NCBI GenBank assembly: GCA_947565425.1 | Contig: CANOFW010000032.1 | Span: 1-34,313, forward strand | Origin: an uncultured Lachnospiraceae bacterium | Lineage (GTDB): Bacteria; Bacillota; Clostridia; Lachnospirales; Lachnospiraceae | Direction: 5' to 3' | DNA: 34,313 nt | In this document: piece by piece, positions 1 to 8,300 of the stretch | Layout of the letters: every line of letters begins with the position of its first letter | How positions within the stretch are numbered: the first letter of the stretch is position 1 | Notes under the pieces: model-generated | The model's input: only the letters and a program-made list of their open reading frames with translations | Database searches by the model: none | What the model was told of the DNA's origin: nothing | Program-made: the position numbers and the translations under genes

Positions 1-2
1 GT

Positions 3-299
3 TTCGGCGAAACCAATGTGTTTTCCAGCCAGCCAAGTATTTATACGGTTGTTGCCTATGGAGAGGTGTGTCTGATGCGTATTACAAAGGATTCTCTGGA
101 AGAATTTATCAGAAGAAATCCCAGAAATGCAATTGATATCATGCAGAATATGGTACATACTAATATGCTGATGCAGAAAAATATCGATCTACTGCTTGAT
201 GATATTTATGAAAAGCAGGATATCAATAAGAGAAGAACAGAAGAGATGAAAGACAAGATTAGACAGTACCGCATGAACGGATTTCATCTAGGAGTTTAA
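3..299 (+). CDS. Cyclic-nucleotide-binding-domain protein, C-terminal part (5' end outside window)
   Basis: The frame is open from the first full codon (position 3) to the stop at 297-299, so the gene begins upstream of the window. The visible residues begin with FGE, the glycine-glutamate turn of a cNMP-binding beta-barrel. They continue through TVVAYGEVCLMRI and SLEEFIRRNP, which match the last strands and the helix that close the barrel. After the domain come about 45 residues of charged, probably coiled helix (NIDLLLDDIYEKQDINKRR) rather than a recognisable Crp-type HTH. It could be a sensory domain of a larger regulator or transporter-associated protein; its N-terminal part is not visible. 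The next gene (a symporter-like pseudogene) starts 1 nt after its stop, so the two were probably one operon. Confidence 0.7.
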   Translation, partial: FGETNVFSSQPSIYTVVAYGEVCLMRITKDSLEEFIRRNPRNAIDIMQNMVHTNMLMQKNIDLLLDDIYEKQDINKRRTEEMKDKIRQYRMNGFHLGV

Positions 300-300
300 A

Positions 301-1733
301 ATGCAAGATTACACCCTGACAAATTATGATATAGATGCGGCGTGTCATGAAGTAGAGACATTTTGTGAACGCGCCAATGGGGAAAAAGGGACATTCTCTG
401 CACACGACTGGCTGTGGAAGAGATACTGCTGAGATATCAGGATGCTTTTGGCACAAAGGGGACTTTTCAATTTCAGTGCAGAAAGCGGATAAACCGTCTG
501 TATGCCAATTTTTCTATTCCGGGAGAAAGAAACGATGAGGTCCATACGGATGGCGGCGAAGAAAGCGCTATCCTAAAAGGCGTCCTTTCAGGTATGGGAG
601 AAATTCCCACATGGCAGTTCAAAAACGGAGTCAATTACCTTACCTTTACATTAAAAAAGAAAAAATTATCTCCTGCAGTATCACTGCTGGCAGCAGTGAT
701 ACTGGTTCTTTTTTGTGGTATGGTAAGCAGTTTTCTACCGGAAAAAACTATTAATTTTCTTTCAGAGGAAATGATTACGCCTGTTTTTGACACATTTATG
801 GGGCTGTTGAGCGCTGTTGCAGGTCCCCTGATATTTTTTCGGTGGCAGGCGGTATTTATAATATCGGGAATATTGTAACGCTGGGAAAAGTCGGAAAGCG
901 GATGATCGGCAGGTTTTTATGGATGACGCTGATTTTTACGATAGTATTCGGCATTGCCATCCTGCCTTTATTTCCTCTTGCAGGCAGCGGCAGCAGTTCC
1001 TTTCGGCTTTCGGAACTTCTGGAAATGGTTCTTGGAATTGTCCCGGACAATTTTTTTACTCCTTTTTTGGAGGGAAATCCTTTACAGATTATTTTTCTTG
1101 CAGCCCTTGCAGGGATGGCAATGCTGATTCTGGGGAACAGAGCTGGGATTGTTTCACTATTTTTAGAACAGGTAAATGCCATTATATTACTAATCATGGA
1201 AAATATCAGCGCTTTTGTCCCTGTTTTCATTTTTGGCAGTCTTCCTGAAGAAAGTTTTTCCAGTTTTTATGATCGGCCTGACAACAGCTTCTTCTGCCGC
1301 CGCATTTTTGGAGAACAGAAAAGTGTGCGAGGAAAAGCTGGGGATTGATAAAAAAATTGTAAATATCGGTGTTCCTCTTGTCCAGGTGGTATTCATGCCG
1401 GGATTTTCTGTTTTATATTTTGTAATGGGAATTTGCATGGCGGAGATTTATGGTGTGCAGATATCCCCGGTATGGCTGATTACAGCGCTGATCATTGCGG
1501 TAGTACTGGCTGTGGCTACACCGCCCATTCCCGGAGGCGCTCTTGCCTGCTATACGATTCTGCTTTTACAGCTTGAGATCCCTGCCCAGGCCATTGCGAT
1601 TGCAGTTGCCATAAATGTGATACCGGATTTTTTTACTACAGCAGTAGATTTGTTTTGTCTGGAGGCAGAGCTGACAGAACTGGCGGGGAACCTTGAGATG
1701 CTGGATGTGGAGAAAACGCGGAAAACATTTTAA
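301..1733 (+). pseudogene. Degenerate sodium/dicarboxylate symporter-family (DAACS/SDF) transporter with N-terminal cytoplasmic domain
   Basis: One gene can be read only by changing frame three times. An ATG at 301 opens 37 residues, then the frame shifts near 400-405 into a segment containing LAVEEILLRY. A second shift lies in the six-T run at 834-839. A third break near 1240-1260 also seems to have lost coding sequence between FVPVFIFGSL and VFPVFMIGLTTASSAAAF. The pieces carry SDF-family signatures: AVAGPLIFF/SVAGGIYNIG, the serine-rich TTASSAAAF loop and the ATPPIPGGALACY segment. The family imports dicarboxylates or amino acids with sodium or protons across the cytoplasmic membrane. The first ~130 residues are soluble and faintly resemble a GHKL/RsbW-like ATPase fold (low confidence). 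With three breaks the gene is very probably dead, unless some reflect sequencing errors in homopolymers. Confidence 0.75.
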
Positions 1734-1765
1734 AATTATTGTAATAATCAGATAGAATGACATAG

Positions 1766-1864
1766 ATGACAAAATCAATTCTTGCCAAAGCATTCCGGGG
1801 AGAATTAGGAACAAATAATACAGAAGAGGAATCGGTAATTGAGTTACTTAAAACACTAACATAA
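1766..1864 (+). pseudogene. Remnant of the C-terminus of a type I restriction specificity subunit (HsdS)
   Basis: A 32-codon reading frame contains KSILAKAFRGELGTNN followed by EEESVIELLK. This closely resembles the conserved C-terminal tail of many HsdS subunits, the DNA-recognition component of type I restriction-modification enzymes. A stop codon directly precedes the ATG, and no target-recognition domain or coiled coil lies upstream, so only the last few dozen residues survive. It sits between the decayed symporter gene and a palindrome cluster, which suggests a rearranged site where an R-M locus was lost. The assignment rests on motif recognition of a short peptide. Confidence 0.6.
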
Positions 1865-1880
1865 ATTATAAGCGTTAGAT

Positions 1881-2010
1881 TCGCTCAAAAGGTTTACATT
1901 GCTCTGCAATGTAAACAACATGCACAAAAATTATCTTGGGAAGCTAGCTTCCCAAGATAATTTTTGTGTATTCTGTCTTAGCCGCATAAGAGGCAAGACC
2001 TTTTGAACGA
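1881..2010. repeat. Cluster of palindromes including a perfect 46-bp inverted repeat
   Basis: Three hairpins lie side by side. One is 1892-1902/1906-1916 (11-bp arms, 3-nt loop). The second is a perfect 46-bp palindrome at 1923-1968 with no spacer. The third is imperfect, at 1975-1999. An outer pair, 1881-1893 with 1998-2010, matches at 12 of 13 positions and would close the whole set into a cloverleaf-like fold. There is no U-tract typical of a simple terminator and no ORF. It may be an extragenic palindromic repeat, a non-autonomous mobile element remnant, or a bidirectional terminator region between the pseudogenes and the convergent gene at 2080. The rest of 1865-2079 holds nothing else I can name. 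Confidence 0.6.
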
Positions 2011-2079
2011 GTAAACAGATTCGTGCGATGGCCCCCCTTTGGTACTATGCATATACAAAATGGGGAAACTGAAATTATA

Positions 2080-2475
2080 TTACATATTATGGAACATATC
2101 ATAAGAATCATAGTAGGAGGGATATCCCATTTCCTCCATAATCTCTTCTATATAATTCAGATAGCCTTCCAAGCCGCCAAATTGAACAAACAGAGTGATA
2201 AGTCCGTAAATAAAGAACAGAATGCCAAAAATGATGGCGATAATGCCAAGGATTAAACCTACTTTGGCGTAGCCGCTCGTATTCATTTCACCGCCGCGTG
2301 AGAGAAGCGCTAAAATAATTGCCAGGGAACCGAAGATAATCGCCGGGTAGATGCAGCAGCCCATGACCAGTCCGGCGATGGCCAGTACTAGAGAGGCAAT
2401 CGCCATGCTAGCGGAGCGTTTTTCTATGTAGGATGTATTTGGTGTGTTTGGCATATGGTATTCGTTGTAGTCCAT
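2080..2475 (-). CDS. Small DUF4190-like membrane protein
   Basis: A 131-residue protein with a short polar N-terminus, then two hydrophobic spans (about residues 22-58 as a paired hairpin and 70-95), with a glycine-rich turn and SRGGEMNTSGYAKVGLILGIIAI between them. This arrangement, a repeated small-residue-rich helix pair followed by GxAKxGxxLG, is typical of DUF4190-type proteins, which are membrane proteins of unknown function common in Clostridia. The tail is acidic and tyrosine-rich (EEIMEEMGYPSYYDSYD). A GGGGGA ribosome binding site lies about 8 nt before the ATG. A TACAAT -10-like hexamer lies upstream on the minus strand, near 2515-2520. The gene is monocistronic and divergent from tex. 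Confidence 0.75.
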   Translation of the reverse strand: MDYNEYHMPNTPNTSYIEKRSASMAIASLVLAIAGLVMGCCIYPAIIFGSLAIILALLSRGGEMNTSGYAKVGLILGIIAIIFGILFFIYGLITLFVQFGGLEGYLNYIEEIMEEMGYPSYYDSYDMFHNM

Positions 2476-2555
2476 AGGAAAATCCCCCTTTACTTTTTGA
2501 TACTATTTCAGTCTATTGTAGCATTTTAAAGGCAAAAATACAAATTAATATATGA

Positions 2556-2618
2556 TTGCCGCAGATTGGGGAGGTGTGCTATAATTCTATCGTATATTTT
2601 CCGATGTGAGATAGAATT
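2556..2618 (+). promoter_or_regulatory. Promoter of tex with inverted repeat at the start of the transcript
   Basis: TTGCCG at 2556-2561 and TATAAT at 2580-2585 are separated by 18 bp. A perfect 9-bp inverted repeat, AATTCTATC (2583-2591) and GATAGAATT (2610-2618), overlaps the -10 and the expected start point. It could be an operator or a 5' leader hairpin. The tex start codon follows at 2661. Confidence 0.6.
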
Positions 2619-2660
2619 TGAAGAGTTATTTGACGACGTGGAGTGAATAAGGAGAAAGTA

Positions 2661-4802
2661 ATGGACATTATCGCACAATTAGCAAAGGAATTGAACATCA
2701 AGACGCAGCAGGCGCAAGCTGCTGTACAATTGATTGACGAGGGGAACACGATTCCCTTTATTTCCAGATATCGTAAGGAGGCGACTGGAGCTTTAAACGA
2801 CGAGGTATTGCGTAACCTTTTTGAACGGCTGACTTATTTGCGGAATCTGGAAGAGAAAAAAGAGCAGGTGCTTGCGAGCATTGAAGAACAGGGTAAGCTG
2901 ACAGATGAATTGAAGCAGCAGATTTTGGCGGCGGAGACATTGGTGGCAGTGGAAGACCTTTACCGCCCATACCGTCCCAAACGGCGGACGCGCGCGACAA
3001 TTGCCAAGGAAAAGGGATTGGAACCTTTGGCGAATATTATACTGCTGCAAATGACGGACAAGCCGTTGGAACAGGAGGCGGAGAGCTTCTTGAATCCAGA
3101 AAAAGAAGTGAATACCGTACAGGACGCCATTGCGGGGGCCATGGATATTCTGGCGGAGGCAATCTCTGACGAGGCGGATTACCGCAAATATATCCGCGAC
3201 CTCACGATGCGCGTGGGAAAGATTGTATCGGTGGCGAAAGACCCTGAGGCAGAGTCAGTCTATGAGATGTACTATGAATTTGAGGAGGGCTTGGCAAAGC
3301 TCGCCGGGCACCGTATTCTTGCATTAAACCGCGGAGAAGCGGAAAAAGTGCTGACTGTGAAGGTGGAAGCGCCCACAGAGCAGATTTTGCAGTATTTGGC
3401 AAAGAAAACGATTGTGCGGGAGAATCCGCATACTTCTGAGGTTCTTCGTCAAGTGATAGAGGACAGTTATAAACGTCTGATTGCCCCGGCGATTGAGCGT
3501 GAAATTCGCAATGAGCTGACAGAGCGCGCCGAGGATGGTGCGATTAAGGTGTTTGGCAAGAATTTGCAGCAGCTTTTGATGCAGCCGCCGATTGCCGGAA
3601 AAGTTGTGCTTGGTTGGGACCCCGCGTTCCGTACTGGATGTAAGCTGGCGGTGGTCGATTCTACCGGTAAGGTGTTAGATACCACAGTCATCTATCCGAC
3701 CGCGCCCCAGAACAAGGTGGAACAGTCCAAGGCGGTTCTCAAAAAGTTGATTCAGAAGTACGATATTTCCCTGATTTCTGTGGGAAATGGTACGGCTTCC
3801 CGCGAATCGGAGATGATTATTGTAGATTTGTTAAAGGAAATCCCTCAGCCGGTGCAATATATCATTGTGAATGAGGCAGGAGCTTCCGTGTATTCGGCGA
3901 GCAAACTCGCCACAGAGGAATTTCCCAATTTTGATGTGGGGCAGAGGAGCGCGGCTTCCATTGCCAGAAGGCTTCAAGACCCTCTGGCTGAGCTTGTGAA
4001 GATTGACCCCAAATCCATCGGCGTGGGGCAGTATCAGCATGACATGAATCAGAAGAAATTGAGCGGCGCCTTAAACGGCGTGGTGGAAGACTGTGTCAAT
4101 AAGGTGGGCGTAGATTTGAACACGGCTTCTGCATCGTTATTGGAGTACATATCGGGTATTAGCAGAGCCATTGCCAAAAATATTGTCGCATACCGTGAGG
4201 AGAACGGCAGATTTCTCACACGCGCACAGCTTTTGAAAGTGGCGAAATTGGGACCGAAAGCGTACGAGCAATGCGCAGGTTTTATGCGTATCAGCGATGG
4301 CAAGAATCCCCTGGACGGCACCAGCGTCCACCCGGAGAGCTATGACGCCGCTAAGAAATTGTTGGAAAGGTTGGGGTTTGCGCCAGAAGATATCCGCGGC
4401 GGTAAGTTGTCCGGCATTTCTAAGAAAATTTCAGATTATAAGAAGTTGGCGGCTGAACTGGAAGTGGGCGAGCTGACATTGCAAGATATTGTTAAGGAAT
4501 TGGAAAAACCGGCGCGCGACCCCAGGGATGAGATGCCAAAGCCCATTCTGCGCACCGACGTATTGGAGATGAAAGATTTAACGCCGGGTATGATTCTGAA
4601 AGGCACGGTGCGCAATGTCATTGATTTTGGCGCATTTGTGGATATCGGCGTTCATCAGGACGGTTTGGTGCACGTTTCCCAGATGACAGAACGCTACATT
4701 AAGCATCCCCTAGAGGCGGTCAGCGTAGGCGATATCGTGGAAGTCAAGGTAATGAGCGTGGATTTGAAGAAGAAACGAATTCAGTTGACAATGAAGCTGT
4801 AG
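2661..4802 (+). CDS. tex: Tex-family transcription accessory protein / S1 RNA-binding protein
   Basis: A 713-residue cytoplasmic nucleic-acid-binding protein, close to the usual Tex length. In order it shows the conserved N-terminal helical region (DEGNTIPFISRYRKEATG near residue 30), a YqgF/RNase-H-like domain (about 313-445, beginning VVLGWDPAFRTG), helix-hairpin-helix segments (about 484-547, LNTASASLLEYISGI and LLKVAKLGPKAYEQCAGF), and a C-terminal S1 domain (about 639-711, GMILKGTVRNVIDFGAFVDIG). Tex proteins bind RNA and affect transcription and expression broadly; the exact role in this organism is inferred. I chose ATG 2661 because AAGGAG lies 6 nt upstream and the protein then begins in the family's usual way (MDIIAQLAKELNIK). 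A GTG at 2643 is in frame but less likely. No clear hairpin terminator follows. Confidence 0.95.
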   Translation: MDIIAQLAKELNIKTQQAQAAVQLIDEGNTIPFISRYRKEATGALNDEVLRNLFERLTYLRNLEEKKEQVLASIEEQGKLTDELKQQILAAETLVAVEDLYRPYRPKRRTRATIAKEKGLEPLANIILLQMTDKPLEQEAESFLNPEKEVNTVQDAIAGAMDILAEAISDEADYRKYIRDLTMRVGKIVSVAKDPEAESVYEMYYEFEEGLAKLAGHRILALNRGEAEKVLTVKVEAPTEQILQYLAKKTIVRENPHTSEVLRQVIEDSYKRLIAPAIEREIRNELTERAEDGAIKVFGKNLQQLLMQPPIAGKVVLGWDPAFRTGCKLAVVDSTGKVLDTTVIYPTAPQNKVEQSKAVLKKLIQKYDISLISVGNGTASRESEMIIVDLLKEIPQPVQYIIVNEAGASVYSASKLATEEFPNFDVGQRSAASIARRLQDPLAELVKIDPKSIGVGQYQHDMNQKKLSGALNGVVEDCVNKVGVDLNTASASLLEYISGISRAIAKNIVAYREENGRFLTRAQLLKVAKLGPKAYEQCAGFMRISDGKNPLDGTSVHPESYDAAKKLLERLGFAPEDIRGGKLSGISKKISDYKKLAAELEVGELTLQDIVKELEKPARDPRDEMPKPILRTDVLEMKDLTPGMILKGTVRNVIDFGAFVDIGVHQDGLVHVSQMTERYIKHPLEAVSVGDIVEVKVMSVDLKKKRIQLTMKL

Positions 4803-4833
4803 AATGTAGGATAATTTTTTTGTGTCAAGCATA

Positions 4834-4862
4834 TTGAAAACGATTTCCGCATATGCTATAAT
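4834..4862 (+). promoter_or_regulatory. Strong sigma-A promoter of the antisense RNA
   Basis: TTGAAA (4834-4839), a 17-bp spacer and a perfect TATAAT (4857-4862) form the best promoter match in this region. It points towards 4869 onward, where no plausible protein gene begins, and drives transcription convergently to the toxin gene at 4981-5082. Confidence 0.75.
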
Positions 4863-4868
4863 GCCAAT

Positions 4869-4957
4869 AGGCTAAAAGAAACGATAAGTCCATGTGGACG
4901 AAGAAACGAATCCCCGAACCGTAGTTGCGTACAGTCCGGGGATTCTTCTTTTCTTTT
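4869..4957 (+). ncRNA. Predicted antitoxin RNA of a par/Fst-type type I toxin-antitoxin locus
   Basis: The expected transcript starts near 4869, seven nt after the -10, and ends in the T-rich run after the hairpin at 4908-4945, giving about 85-90 nt. Its 5' part carries TAAAAGAAACGATAA (4873-4887) and TCCATGTG (4889-4896). The same two blocks occur on the plus strand across the toxin start region (5061-5075 and 5078-5085). The RNA is therefore complementary to the toxin mRNA both at the start codon and, through the shared terminator, at the 3' end. In Enterococcus pAD1 par, the antitoxin RNA II pairs with toxin RNA I through direct repeats and a common terminator, blocking translation. That architecture is reproduced here, but the function is inferred and the RNA ends are estimates. 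Confidence 0.72.
4908..4945. terminator. Shared bidirectional terminator hairpin
   Basis: GAATCCCCG (4908-4916) pairs with CGGGGATTC (4937-4945). The stem can extend outward through 4901-4905 and 4946-4950. On the plus strand it is followed by TTCTTTTCTTTT, and on the minus strand by GTTTCTT. It lies 35 nt beyond the toxin stop codon, so it can end both convergent transcripts. Confidence 0.75.
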
Positions 4958-4980
4958 ACAGTGGCAAAGCACCCACTAGG

Positions 4981-5082
4981 CTATTTGTTGCCCTTTTTGT
5001 CCTTGCTGTCAAGCCATTTGCAGACGAGATGGCTAATCACGCCAGCCATAACAGCGACAATAAAAGAAACGATAACTTCCAT
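4981..5082 (-). CDS. Fst-like small membrane toxin, 33 aa
   Basis: A 33-residue ORF preceded by an excellent ribosome binding site (GGGAGGAGG about 6 nt before ATG). It encodes a hydrophobic helix (residues 3-20, IVSFIVAVMAGVISHLVC) followed by KWLDSKDKKGNK. Length, one transmembrane helix, the WLD motif at its end and the charged tail match the Fst/par family of type I toxins, which insert into the cell's own membrane when unrepressed. The central proline found in many Fst peptides is absent. The mRNA leader can form a short stem, CCCG-GCAA-CGGG, that takes in the first G residues of the ribosome binding site. The antisense RNA, shared terminator and TIR-matching repeat next door support the assignment strongly. 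Toxicity is not shown by sequence. Confidence 0.75.
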   Translation of the reverse strand: MEVIVSFIVAVMAGVISHLVCKWLDSKDKKGNK

Positions 5083-5128
5083 GTGAACACCTCCTCCCGT
5101 TGCCGGGTATCGGTTGGACAACAAAAAA

Positions 5129-5157
5129 ATTGTAACATATTGTCGGATGTGTTTCTA
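5129..5157 (-). promoter_or_regulatory. Probable promoter of the Fst-like toxin gene
   Basis: Read on the minus strand, TAGAAA (5152-5157) and TACAAT (5129-5134) are 17 bp apart. A start near 5122 would give a leader of about 40 nt and an mRNA of roughly 215-220 nt ending at the shared hairpin. The -35 is weaker than that of the antisense promoter, as expected if the antitoxin RNA is made in excess. Confidence 0.55.
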
Positions 5158-5184
5158 TCTTTTTTCAAAAGAATTTAGGTCATG

Positions 5185-5204
5185 CCCCGTAGCTTGCTGC
5201 GGGG
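5185..5204. repeat. Short GC-rich hairpin, terminator- or REP-like
   Basis: CCCCGTAGC pairs with the segment ending TGCGGGG around a tiny loop, with one G-T pair. It lies between the toxin promoter and the first GH43 gene. There is no clean T-tract, so it may be an extragenic palindrome rather than a terminator. The rest of 5205-5305 is AT-rich and shows nothing else. Confidence 0.4.
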
Positions 5205-5305
5205 TATTTGACTAGCGCTTTTACTCTCCGAAAAAGCATATAATTAAATTTTATCCTTTTTTGGTATCATACTTTTATGAAAATAAGACAAATAAATAAA
5301 AAATA

Positions 5306-5339
5306 TTACATAGGAAATAATGAAATCCTCCTTTATAAT
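5306..5339 (+). promoter_or_regulatory. Promoter of the first GH43 gene with a CATAGGAA box at the -35 position
   Basis: TATAAT at 5334-5339 is preceded, exactly 17 bp upstream, by TTACATAGGAA (5306-5316) instead of a -35 consensus. The same box and spacing occur at 20297-20330 before the third enzyme gene. A poor -35 replaced by a conserved sequence suggests activator-dependent transcription. Confidence 0.5.
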
Positions 5340-5382
5340 AGTCTTATATTGGTAAATAAGGCTTAAAAGGGAGGGTTTTTGC

Positions 5383-8300
5383 ATGAAGAAATGGAAACAA
5401 AGTCTGGCGGCGTTGCTTACGGCTGCTATGTTCGTTACGATGTTGCCAGCGCCGGTATCTGTGGCGGCGGGACTGGACGAAGAAGTGGCAGGAGAGCAGC
5501 AAGAACAGGCAAACATGGACACACAGATGGAGCTATTGGCTTCCTTTGACTTTAATCGGGAAGCGGAAAATGGCAAATTTTCAGGGAATGGCGCAGAAGC
5601 TTCTATAGTGGGCGCTGTTTCGTTGCAAGAGCGGGATGCAGTGAACGGCAAGGCGCTGTATTTGGATGGCTCGAAAAGTTACCTTGATATTAAGAAATCA
5701 GGTGGAGACAGCCTGCTTACTGGATTGCGAGAGATAACGGTGTCCTTTGACGCCAAGCCAGATCGCACAGGCACGAACTGGGGATTTTTCGCCGCCCCCA
5801 ATGCAAATGAGCAGAAGTACAACCAGGAGCATTACATCGGGGCTTTGATTAATGGCGGGACGACAAGTATTGAGCGTTACCATAATAACGGTGTCAGGCC
5901 CCCAAAGGTTTCCGCGTCTACTGGTACGGACTGGACGCACGTAGATACTGTATTAACGGAGAATGCTACGGTAGTCTATGTGGACGGCAGGAAGATTGCT
6001 GAGGAGGCAAGCAGTTATGCGCTGCCGGATATTCTTGGAAACAATAGTATTTTTCAGATTGGTAAGGCAAACTGGGGCAAAGACGGCGAGTATTATAAGG
6101 GCTGGATTGACAATTTTAAGGTGTACGGCAAGGCCTTAAATGAGACAGAGATTTTTGACGTCCCGGATGATGCATGGAAACAGGCGTTGATGGAACAGCA
6201 GAAAGCGAAAATTGCGCCGGTTGTAATCGATACGGCAACCACTGTCCTCCCGGATTATGACGGCACGGTCGTCTGGCAGGAAGTAACTTCGGACGCTGGC
6301 ATAAAAGGTGTGAAGATTGCTGAGGATGGACGGACGGTAACGGCGGAACAGCCGGCCGCTGGCGCACAGCCGTTGCATGGAAAACTTGCCGCTGTGATTA
6401 CCATTTATGGCATGACGGAGCGCATAGAGGTAGATGCGACCGTAAAACCGCAGCCGGGGGATATGGATGCGTATGGTTATTTGATGGTTCACTTTATCGA
6501 AGATTCTGCTGGATATGCAGAAAAGATTTATCTGGACATTTCCAGAGGCAATAACCCAGAGCAGTGGGACCCCTTAAATGGCGGCCAACCGATCCTTGCT
6601 TCTGATTTGGGCACCACCGGGGTGCGTGATCCGTTTATCACGCGCAATCCGCAGACGGGTAAATTTTATATTATTGGCACGGACTTACGCGTGTTTGGTG
6701 CGGATAATGCCGGCTGGGAGGTATGGCAGAAGAATTACAGTACGAAGATGAATGTATGGGAATCGGACGATTTGATTTCCTGGAGCCGGCTGAGGCAGTT
6801 TGACGTGGCGTTAGACCGGTCGGGCAAAAAGCAGGCGAATATGGGCATGATGTGGGCGCCGGAAGCGACCTGGGTGCCGGATTATTATGGAGATGGCAAA
6901 GGTGCGTTTGTGGTTTACTGGTCTTCTCAGTGTTATAAAGACGAGGCGCAGACGCAGAAAGATTCCGGTTCTAAAATAATGTGGGGCGCGACTACTGATT
7001 TTACGCAGGACACATGGGAATTTGGCGGCGTATTTTTAGATGGCGGCAAAAATGGCTGGATTGACACTACCATTATACAAAATGGCAGTAAAACGTATCA
7101 CATTACGAAGAGTAATGACGAGCAGATTATCATGGAATCTACCACGGACAAGGAATGGTGGAAGTTGGGAACGAATTGGACGCGCATTCAGAGTAATATC
7201 GGACAAAGTAGGTTTGGTTCCGTAGAAGGCCCGGCAGTCTTTAAAGATCACAGTCGGGACAATCGCTGGTATCTGTTTGTAGACGATCTTCCAAGTCCGG
7301 GGTATCAGCCGATGATTTCCAGTGATTTAGACAAGGGCTGGGATTATCTGGACAGCAAAGATTATTTTCTGACAAAATTTACGAAACACGGGGGCGTGAT
7401 TTCCCTGACAAAGCAGCAATATGACGCCGTCCGCAATGCAGACGCGGTTTCCGTGGCACAGACGCCGTCGGCAGTCCGGGTGGAAGTCGGGGCGGCAGAG
7501 ACGGATATATCGGCAAAGCTTCCGGCGACGGTGAAAGTAAATAAAGCGTATGACCTGGGAACGGCAGATTTACCGGTAACCTGGGATATTTCTCAGGTAA
7601 ATACAAATGCTGTGGGCAAGTATCTGGTATCAGGAACGGTGCGTACGATTGGCGCCAATAAGAACCAGTGGCAGGGAAAAGGCGGTTCCACAGACTATCA
7701 GGCAGAGAATAAGAAATTCTACAGTTCAACAGAGTTAAAGGTATCGGTTCCGGTGAGGGTAACGGAAAAAACGAATCCCGATGAGGTGGATGACAGTATA
7801 TTACAGAGTATCGTAGACAAAGTGGATTCCTTATCCGCGGAAAAATATAGTGAGGAGAGTTGGGGCAATCTGCAAAAGGCGCTGGCACAGGCGCAGCAGA
7901 CTGCGCAAAAGCCGGGCGTGACGCAGGCAGAGATAGAAGCGGCGGAGGAGGCGTTAGAGGCTGCAATCGCCGCCTTAAAGCCAGGAAGTCTGATGGCCGT
8001 ATTTACTTTTGATAAAGAGGCGGAAGGTGGCAAGTTCCTTTCCAATCAGGTTGTGGCGACGGTAAATGGCACGGTGAAATTGGAAGACAGAGACGCTGCC
8101 AATGGCAAGGCGTTATATTTCGATGGTTCCGCCAGCTATTTGAACCTTACAAAAGCAGATAACAGCAGCCTGCTCACTGGATTGCAGGAAATTACAGTGT
8201 CTTTCGATGCCAAACCAGATCGTACCGGCACAAACTGGGGATTTTACGCGGCGCCCAGTACGAAAACGCAAGAGGTAAATCAAGAGCATTACATTGGCGC

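Noticed and set aside
4803-4833. Terminator of tex (ATAATTTTTTTG)
   Set aside because: A T-run is present but no upstream stem could be found.
4894-5178. 94-aa plus-strand ORF over the toxin region
   Set aside because: It has no ribosome binding site and no recognisable protein features, begins inside the antisense RNA and runs opposite the well-supported 33-aa gene. It is the shadow of that locus.
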